A stretch of 33,932 nucleotides of DNA, from assembly GCA_028702545.1 (NCBI GenBank), contig JAQVOQ010000001.1, forward strand, positions 1-33,932, read 5' to 3'. Position numbers and translations under genes: made by a program. The number at the start of each line of letters is the position of its first letter. Position 1 is the first letter of the stretch. Below are positions 23,893 through 32,800 of the stretch, in pieces. The notes beneath the pieces are model-generated. The model saw only the letters and a program-made list of their open reading frames with translations. It did not search any database and was not told where the DNA came from. Origin of the DNA: Clostridia bacterium (GTDB taxonomy: Bacteria; Bacillota; Clostridia; Christensenellales; UBA1242).

Positions 23893-24252
23893 TTATGAAA
23901 TCCAAGCGCCTAAGTTAGCTTTAAATAATCCTAATAATAAAATTAAAACAATTGTAATTACAAGTGCAATAACTGCATTTATAATACGTTTTTTAGCCTC
24001 TTCTCTTTTGTCAGCAGTTTCAGCTTTTGCCATATTAACACCAAGAACAACCGCATAAATAGTTCCCGCTGTTGCAACAAAAATTAGTAGTGGTGTTAAA
24101 ATACCATCTAATGCACTCATGATTGGATTTAAGAAAGCAAGTGATCCCGTAAATTGTTCTGTTACTTCATCATAATAATCAGTTGCTCCCAAAAGACTTC
24201 CACCTGTTAAACCTGTTACAAAGGTTGCAATTTTAAATAAAAGTAAGTTCAT
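23893..24252 (-). CDS. VirB2/TrbC-like small membrane protein (putative pilin)
   Basis: A 119-residue protein with a hydrophobic N-terminus (about residues 1-22), and two strong membrane helices (about 50-72 and 90-112) joined by a short basic loop containing K-R-E-E-A-K-K-R. This matches VirB2/TrbC-type pilins, including the gram-positive forms whose loop carries a similar charged A/K/E/R stretch. Such proteins form the extracellular pilus or a membrane channel of type IV secretion. AGGAGG lies 8 bases before the ATG. It is transcribed alone, divergent from the coupling-protein gene; high separate expression would suit a structural subunit. The pilin role is inferred from topology and context. 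Confidence 0.75.
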   Translation of the reverse strand: MNLLLFKIATFVTGLTGGSLLGATDYYDEVTEQFTGSLAFLNPIMSALDGILTPLLIFVATAGTIYAVVLGVNMAKAETADKREEAKKRIINAVIALVITIVLILLLGLFKANLGAWIS

Positions 24253-24443
24253 TATAATTTCCTCCTGATGTTGTGTAACTAGCTTATTCTTAGTTTTATA
24301 AAATTAAAAATAACTATTCAATAAAACACAAAAATATTTTCAAACTAAGTTAATTATCATTATTTTAGCACATAAAATAAAATTTGCAAACTTTTTAAAC
24401 AACAAAAATTTAAAAAATTTAAAAAATTAAAGTTTAAATTAAT

Positions 24444-24472
24444 TTGGCTTTTAAATTAATTTATGCTATATT
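24444..24472 (+). promoter_or_regulatory. promoter of the virD4-like gene
   Basis: TTGGCT (24444-24449), a 17-base spacer, then TATATT (24467-24472). Transcription would start near 24480, which shows that the TTG at 24444 is part of the promoter and not a start codon. Confidence 0.6.
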
Positions 24473-24533
24473 ATTTTTAGTTATTTTAAACTTTTTTATA
24501 CTTAATTCTAAAAACAAGAAAAGGGGAATTTTA

Positions 24534-26570
24534 ATGGATAGATTTATAAAATTTGTTATTAAGTTCGTTGCATTAATCGTTATATCCTTTGGAATAGCAG
24601 TAATGATAAACTCATTTTTAACCTTTGGAACCTTTGAATTTGAAGTTACACTTTTAACAGATTCAATGACGCTAACGATTGCGGCACTACTAGTTTTGTG
24701 CATTGTAATATATTATTTGAACAAATTAACAAAAGAGGATTCCTTTAGTGGCACATCCTCTCATAAAAGCCGAACAAAAGATGGTAAAGATTTAGAACAA
24801 TACTATAATTCTCGACTAATTAACGAAAAAGAACTTAAAACGGAATCTAAATTTATGTATCATTTATATGGAAACCTAAAAACCTCTAAAAAAGATGGTA
24901 TTCTTATTAGAGCAGAATATAAAGGTAAAAAACTTCATGTAAATATGTATAAACCTATTCACGCAATGGTTGTAGGAACTACCGGCTCTGGTAAAACAAC
25001 AACTTATGTTAGCCCCACAATTCAAGTTTTATCTGAGACTGCCTCTAAACCAAGTATGATAATCTCTGACCCTAAGGGCGAGCTTTATGATATGCACGCA
25101 AATAAATTAAAAAATTCTGGTTATGATGTTCAAGTTATTGACCTTAGAGAGCCCGATAAATCAGCGCGCTGGAATCCACTTGATAGAGCCTATGATTTTT
25201 ATCAAAGAGCACACAATTTGACTAGCGAGATTTTAGTTCATAGAGCTTCTAATCCAAATAAATTTCCAAAACTTCAAAAAATGAACAGCGTTAGTTATGG
25301 AGAGGAATGGTATGAGTTTGACGGAGTAGCCTACCCCGACAAAGCAACGCTAAAACATGCAATTACAGCACTTAATGCTAAATTAAAAACTCAATCAGCA
25401 AATGAAGTTGAAGATATCGCCTTAACTCTATGCCCTGTTACAGGACAAGACCCTATGTGGAGTATGGGTGCACAAGGCTTTATTAAAGGAATTTTGCTTG
25501 CAATGCTTGAAGATAGTTTAATACCGGAAGTTGGTATGACAAAAGAGCGTTTTAACTTTTATAACTTAGAAAAAATAGCAAGTAAAAGAGATATTAATCA
25601 AAGTGATACACTAGAAACTTTAAAAAATTACTTTGCAGGGCGTGACAAATTATCCCCTGCAGCATCAGGTGGTAACAACGTTGTTCAAAATGCACCTAAT
25701 ACTGCAAAAGGCTTCTTAGGTCATGTAAACTCTTCAATTAAAATGTTTACAGATGCCGGTGTTTGTTATCTTACAAGTGCAACAGATATTGACTTTAAAA
25801 ACATTGCAACAAAACCTAGTGCAATATTTATTAAAATTCCTGATGAAAATGCAACTCGTCACCCACTTGCAAATATTTATATCAGTCAGCTTTACAAAAT
25901 TTTAATTGAACTTGCAAATGAAAGACAAGAACTATCACTTCCAAGAAATGTTTACTTCGTACTAGACGAGTTTGGTAACTTACCAAAAATTGAAAAAATT
26001 AAAAGTTTTGTTACAGCAGGTCGTAGTAGAAGAATTTTCCTAGTAATAGTTGTACAAAGTTTTACACAGTTAACTTCAGTTTATGGAGAACAAGATGCAG
26101 CGACTATTAAAGAAAACTGTAACATTCAAGTATTTATTGGAACAAAAGACCAAAAGACAAAAGAGGAATTCAGTAAAAACTGTGGAAACGTAACCGTTGA
26201 AATAGAAAACAAATCAAAAAGTAATCAAGCAGGAACTAAAGAGCAACACGGCAGCACTTCAACAACTACTAGTTCAAACACTGTTTCTCGTCCACTTATT
26301 TATCCTGAAGAACTTGACCATTTAGACAGAAGCAAAGGCGAAGCAATTGTTAATATGTTCTCAGAATTTAGTATAAGAAGTATATTTACACCTACTTACA
26401 AATGTCCAGTTTATGATATGCGAAGAGTACCTGAGGTATACAAACCATCTGGTTATCTAAATGAACAACAAGTATATTACGATGTTGTTAATAGAAACAA
26501 CATTGTTTTAGGTAGCGGAGATGATGATGACGATGACGATTTTGACTTCTTTAAACCTAAAAAGAATTAA
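24534..26570 (+). CDS. VirD4/TraG-family type IV coupling ATPase
   Basis: A 678-residue coupling protein that brings substrates to the type IV channel. The start at ATG 24534 has an AAAAGGGGAA site 8 bases upstream; an in-frame TTG at 24444 is rejected. Two N-terminal membrane helices lie at about residues 5-26 and 42-62. Walker A is GTTGSGKTTT (about 148-157), followed by the SDPKGELYD block; Walker B is VYFVLDEFGNLPKI (about 473-486), followed by TAGRSRRIFL and the VVQSFTQL segment. A poly-Asp tail ends the protein and may contact basic partners. The divergent orientation and own promoter set it apart from the other machine genes. No relaxase is adjacent, so the cargo is unknown. Confidence 0.95.
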   Translation: MDRFIKFVIKFVALIVISFGIAVMINSFLTFGTFEFEVTLLTDSMTLTIAALLVLCIVIYYLNKLTKEDSFSGTSSHKSRTKDGKDLEQYYNSRLINEKELKTESKFMYHLYGNLKTSKKDGILIRAEYKGKKLHVNMYKPIHAMVVGTTGSGKTTTYVSPTIQVLSETASKPSMIISDPKGELYDMHANKLKNSGYDVQVIDLREPDKSARWNPLDRAYDFYQRAHNLTSEILVHRASNPNKFPKLQKMNSVSYGEEWYEFDGVAYPDKATLKHAITALNAKLKTQSANEVEDIALTLCPVTGQDPMWSMGAQGFIKGILLAMLEDSLIPEVGMTKERFNFYNLEKIASKRDINQSDTLETLKNYFAGRDKLSPAASGGNNVVQNAPNTAKGFLGHVNSSIKMFTDAGVCYLTSATDIDFKNIATKPSAIFIKIPDENATRHPLANIYISQLYKILIELANERQELSLPRNVYFVLDEFGNLPKIEKIKSFVTAGRSRRIFLVIVVQSFTQLTSVYGEQDAATIKENCNIQVFIGTKDQKTKEEFSKNCGNVTVEIENKSKSNQAGTKEQHGSTSTTTSSNTVSRPLIYPEELDHLDRSKGEAIVNMFSEFSIRSIFTPTYKCPVYDMRRVPEVYKPSGYLNEQQVYYDVVNRNNIVLGSGDDDDDDDFDFFKPKKN

Positions 26571-26581
26571 TTAATCTTTTT

Positions 26582-26610
26582 AAAAACCTCATAATATTTG
26601 AGGTTTTTTT
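26582..26610 (+). terminator. terminator of the virD4-like gene
   Basis: A 10-bp stem AAAAACCTCA/TGAGGTTTTT (26582-26591 with 26599-26608) and 7-base loop, continuing into a run of T, 12 bases after the stop codon. Confidence 0.9.
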
Positions 26611-26710
26611 ATTATTAAATTTTGAGAAAAACATAATTTAAATTTTGCCTTTAGCGTATTTTAAATTTACCCTTGTATATAATAAGTATATATTTATATA
26701 TATTAAATAG

Positions 26711-26739
26711 TTGTTAATAGAATTTTAATATGATAAAAT
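26711..26739 (+). promoter_or_regulatory. possible promoter of the giant secreted protein gene
   Basis: TTGTTA (26711-26716), a 17-base spacer and TAAAAT (26734-26739), in a very AT-rich stretch where chance matches are common. The ATG is 62 bases downstream, with AAGGAG at 26785-26790. Confidence 0.45.
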
Positions 26740-26801
26740 ATATTAAATATTATGTTAAAAATAAGTTACTTAAGACAACCGATTAAGGAGAATACTAGTA
26801 T

Positions 26802-29800
26802 ATGAGAATAACTATAAAAAATAAAGGCTTAATAGTATTAATGTTTATAGTGGGCATGTGCACACTTATTGGTGGCAATATAATTTTTATGAATATTGGC
26901 ACAAATATAGCAGGTGCAGTAGAGGCCGATAATACAGTTCTTACGGTACAAAAAGTTTTAAGAGATGTTGACCAAAATGACAATGACATAACGAATGGTT
27001 ATTCTTATTTGGCGTCAACAGAGGTTGGCAACTATACGCACTTAAACTCTATTGCCAATGATGCTTTTGAGATGTTAAATAATAATGCAGCAGATGAATC
27101 TTTAATAGCCGGAACAGCGGTAGAAAATGTTAAAGTAGAAAACATATTAATTAAATTTGCAGATAGTTACGGAAATGGACTTCCTTGGTTAACGGCTTCT
27201 GCTTGGTTAAATGGAACTCCAATAGATGTTGGCTCAGCTATGATAATTGAAACAAATGGAGACAAAAAATTCACTCACTCACTTGACTTAAAAACATTAG
27301 CTACCCTTGAAGGTCAACCTATTGAAAATTTAGATGGTTACTATGAGTATCGCTTTAATTATTATTACAGAGATAGTTATGGTGCTACTTATGGCGAGTA
27401 TACAAAAACAATTGCATTTTGGCTTTTAGATGAAAACAAGTATGTTGACACAGCGCTTCAAAATAATATTATTCCTAAAATGTATAATACAGAAAAAATA
27501 AATAGAGATAAATATGACAAAAAAATAGAACAAAATTTTTTTAACTATAATAATTTTAATATGACCGATACTTACGACTCAGGCGAAGTCTTGTTATTGC
27601 CTACTTTAATCTATGACGCTAGTAGATACAATATTTCTTACACTAAGCAAATTTATGGTGTTACTAACACTATAACTTCTAGTTTTAAAATATTAGGTGA
27701 TACAGGTCAAGTAACTTTTTATTTAAACGGTGCAACCGCTCCTTTTAAAGCTGATTATGTTAATAAAACAACCGTTGGCGGAGTTGATTATTTCATTTAT
27801 GACGGACTAAACATAAATGATGTCGCCGATTATAATTTTACAGTCAAATATACATATAGAGTTTCAGATACAAATTTTGTTATCGCTACAACAGGTAGTA
27901 TATATGAGCCAAGCACTAGAGGTAACAATGTTTTGTTGTCAGTTTTTGGCTATCAATCATATTACTCAAAAAATAACACAGAGGATGCCGAATTTAAATA
28001 TAGCGACGAAACAACAACTATCATAAGCGACTATACAAAAGATAATCAACTTTACATAGAAAATTATGACACTACTAGTTATAGAAGCGGCGAACTATTT
28101 ACCGATGCAAATGCAGATGGCGTTTATAATCCAGCAGAAGAATTTACCGATGCAAATTCAAATGGTGTTTACGATTTTGCCGAAGAGTATGTTGACGCAA
28201 ACGGAAATGGTGTTTACGACCCTGCTGAAGAGTTTATTGATGCAAATGGTAACGGAGTATATGACACTTTAGCTCTGCAAATTAATGGTACGCTAGCTAG
28301 CACAAATCAAGCACCTGTATTTTTAAAAAGCTATGGCTCGCTAAAATATGATTCAACTTTCACTTCTTCAAGGTCTTTTTACTATTACTATTCAAGTGGA
28401 ACAAAAACTGGTATTCCTCAAATAATACCTTACACAAATAATACTCGCTTTACACAAAACGGCTATTATGAAGTTGTTGTAATTTATGATTTTGAAAAAT
28501 ACCAATATATAAATAGTACTGACGATGTAACATCAGGCAATAAAGTTGCTCATATGCAAGTTTTTGCATTTAAGATTGCAAACATACCTCCAACGGTTAA
28601 CATTAAAACAGATACAAATCAAACGATAACTAGTGGCAAATATACAAATGCCCCTTATGTAACAGCAAACTGGACAGATATTGGCGTTTTTGATGTTGCA
28701 CCTAACGCTAGAATTTGGAGACAAAGTTTTGATGGTTATAATCCATATACTCAAAGTTCCCTATTTAATGGTTCTTATGATAACGTTAATGGACAAGTTT
28801 ATATTAAAGATAGTCAAATTGCAATTAGTGGTCACTATATACTACAAATCTTTTATGGTCCTTCAACTAATACCTCAATTATTTATAAATTCACAATAGA
28901 CCAAAGTGCTATTAGTGGCTTTAGTGTTTTAGGAACTAAAGAAAGCGTAGACGAAAACGACAATATAATTCCACTAAAAGACACAAGCCTTGATTTAACA
29001 AATAAAACTGTTATCAACACCCCCTTTACTCTAAATTGGAATTCAAAAACTTCAGGTGCTGCAATAACAGCAAAATATAGCATTACATCTATTGCCGAAA
29101 AAGCATCTTATACTCCTACTTTAATAGAGCAAAATGGTCAAGAATGGATAACCAATGGTTATCAAACACTAAACACATTTAATAATTTAACTTATTACAA
29201 AACAAACACAACAGGAACGGATATATTAAATCCAAACTCAGTATTAAAAAACGCTAGCATATATTATTTTACTTTAACGGATCAAGCGGGCAACTCTTTA
29301 AATTATTATGTTATTTTAGATGACTCGCAAGCTCAAATATTGCAAGACCCTGAGGCCGTTTCTAAATATAACTTTGTGCCAACTAAAACGACTATCACTT
29401 GGGGTACACATAAAGCTATTGAAATTTCTCCTACTTCTAACTTACCTGCTAGTATAACAACAGATAACCCATTATTTGATACTTACGCTGGTACGCTTTA
29501 TTTAATAGTACCAATTGAAGTGGTAAAAGTATACGCCGCTGGATTAACTGACTCTGACCAGTTAACAGTTGAAAATAGTTATGACTTAAGCGATATAGAA
29601 TCAAACAAAATAAGAACTTATACAAGGAATGTTAATTTTAGCAGTTCGGCAACTTTTTACACGGGCTTAGAGCCTTTTATTCCAGCAGGAAACGAAGATG
29701 TTACTGGCGAAAATATTTATAATACTTATGTGCTAGATTATTCTAGTACTACCCCCTTCACTAACTCAAGTTACAATAATATTTCTATGCTAGACTTAAA

Positions 29801-32800
29801 GATGAATCTAGATAGAAGCCAAGGATATGCGGAAACTTATGGAACTCTAAAAAGTACTACTGATAGCAATTATAATTTGTTGCAGTTAAATAGAGCAAGC
29901 AACAGGCAATACCTATACTTTAATTATAAAAATGCCACAGATGACTATCAAATACAAAGTTTAACTTATAGTTTTTATCCCCTAACCTTTGAGGGCGGCT
30001 CTCCAAATTATCCATTTTCAAGTACGCCAAGTTTAATAGATATTGACATATTGACTGGTGCTGATTTGATTGAAGGAGAACTTTATAGAACAGAGGCAAT
30101 AAATGCAATTTTCTCTACTCAATATCAAAAAGAAGTTACAACGCCTGGTATGTATACGATTACAAGAACTTATGTTGGAAATATTAGTGAAGAAGAAACG
30201 GGCGATACAAAAGTAAAAACTTATTCTTACTACATTGATCGCTACGACATAATAGAACAGGTAAACGAGCTTTTGATCGGTGAAAATATTAAATTAATAT
30301 TAGGTAAAGTAAGCGAAGGCACACCGATTGTTTTTGATGACTTTTTAATAATTACTACAAAGGAAACATTACTTGAAACTAACCTCCTTCCAGTAGCCAT
30401 TCAAATACCTCAAAATAAGTATAGTATTTATAGTGAGTCAACGGGTTATTCTGATGGCATTGGTAGTTTTGATTTACAAGTTACTGTGCTTAGAACATTC
30501 AGAAATATTTACGGCACTCACGAAACTCAAACAATAGCAACACTTGGAATTGCAAATGGTCTTATCGTATTGCCAGACTTATATAAAGACGGTGTTTATG
30601 AAGTTTTAATTAAAGATAAAACTGGCTATGGTACAGCGATTATTGGCTCTAATGATTTCAGTTTTAAATTTGAAATCAAAAACAATAAGCCAACTGGCGC
30701 TTTTTATGGAACACCACATAATAATCAAGATATTCAACTAATTAATGTTACTTCAACAAACGAAACAACATTAAAGTTTATTTGGACAGATCCTGCAGAT
30801 ATTTATTCAGCTAAAATTGATAAAGGCAATATTGAAATAAAACAGCAAGTAAAAAATTCCGCTGCTCAAACGGTTATATATAAAGCATTAAATGGTGCAG
30901 TTACTGTTAATCCTTACAATCTATCTATCGTACAATCAAATATAGGTACACTTATCGGCTCAGAAGGACTGATTGCAAGAAAACGATACTCATTAGAAAT
31001 TTTTAATCCATCAAGTGCATTATCTCAAATTGAGGCTAAATATTTGGTGACCATTCAATATGAGGGATTAGAATCAAACTATATATACGATGCAAATAAC
31101 TTCTTTAACAACACTTTAAGCATATCAATTGATAGAACTTCCCCAGAATATAACTTAAATAGATTAATTACTGCCGATACTTACTTAACAACTGAACAAA
31201 AAAGTATAGTAAAATTAAGTTCATCTGCAATAAATACCGAAAATTATGCGTTTGCAATAAATAGTGCATTTACCTTTTTAAGAGCTAACATTGAAAACCC
31301 AGCGCAAGACACTAACTTAATTTATTATAGAAAATATAATAAATATTTAGTAGGCCAAGAAAATTTGCAAAGTTTAGTGCCAGGCGACGAAAATTATGAT
31401 AATTATCAAATAGAGCCTATAAGACCAAGATTTAACACTTCTAACATCGCTTATCAATTATTCGATTATAGCGTTTCAACTTTTGGTTCTAGAAGCGGTG
31501 CTATTAACGGCGAATATTATGAAATTATTGAAATGGATGAAGCGGGCAACTTTACCGTTTATACCATTCAATACTTCTCTTTTGGTCCATCAATAGAAGG
31601 AAAGATATTATTTGACATTGAAGAAGATGTGGAAAACCCTGAGTTTGAAAGTTTTACTAGAAGTAATACTTATCAAGACAAAATTGATGCGCTTGATCTT
31701 AATATAGACTCAGTTATAAGTTCGGACTTATGGTACATTCTAAAGGTGAAAAATAAAGAGACTAACTCAACTACTACACTTACTCACACACCTAACACAA
31801 ATGAAGTCGCTTATATAGCAAACTTAAACGCATTAATATCTCATACTGCTCAAAGTAGAATAACGGGTGCAAGTTATGAGTTTACACTTTTAAACAGAAT
31901 CAATAAAAATATTATATTTACTTACAACGCACAAGGAAACACATTATCTCCAACTTTTGTAGATAATGAAAACAGTTTTATAATAACTTTACCTGTAGAC
32001 ACGGCTTCTACTAGAATAGAAAGTTTTTTAGTTTACAAGTCTTTAAACGGCATATTTGAACCGACGAGCGAATATCAAATATACTATGATATGAATGGTT
32101 TGGCAGTTAATGCGACCGGAATTAGCGGAGCAAGTTACGAGTTTGAAGCCGGCGAATATTACTTCTATTTTGTAGATAACTTTGGAAGAGATTATCCCGT
32201 ACCAAAAATATTTGGACTTGAAGATATTGCAGAAGTGTACTACTTAGGTACAACGGCTCTTATAGGAGATGTATTATATACAGCAAATGATGTAAAGGTG
32301 CTTTATCAAACACAATTATATAGCGTAGAAATAACAAAAAATGGCGTAGAATATTTAGTACCTAATGAATACATCACACTAAATCAGCAAACGGGCTTAG
32401 AGGAAATTTGGCTAAAAAATATAGCCTCTGTATACGGGCTTGATGATGATTATATTATTACTATTACTTCTACTACTGGCAATGCAGTTGATTATCCATT
32501 TACTATTTATACAAAAACTCCAGAAGTTGATTTAACTGATAGTTTAGATAATAGTTTAAATCATATATATCTTATAAATCAATTAGGGTTTAGCACAACT
32601 AAACCAGTGTATATAGCTTACGAAAACACCCCTATCTTTGCCTACACTACTAGGTTAGAACTTGCAACACTAGATGCAGATAACAACCCTACAACTCAGA
32701 TTTATAACACTATTAATCCGGAATTTGCTTATGCTCTTCCAGGTAGTTACACATTAACTTTCTCTAACTTACTTGGCACAACTATTTATTACAACTGGTC

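Noticed and set aside
24444..24533. A 30-codon N-terminal extension of the virD4-like gene beginning at TTG
   Set aside because: No ribosome binding site precedes the TTG, which fits a -35 box at 17 bases from TATATT. The ATG at 24534 has a good site.
28066..28272. Met/Gln-rich frame overlapping the 45-bp repeats
   Set aside because: It is a shifted reading of the calcium-loop repeats in the giant gene, whose own frame is unbroken here.
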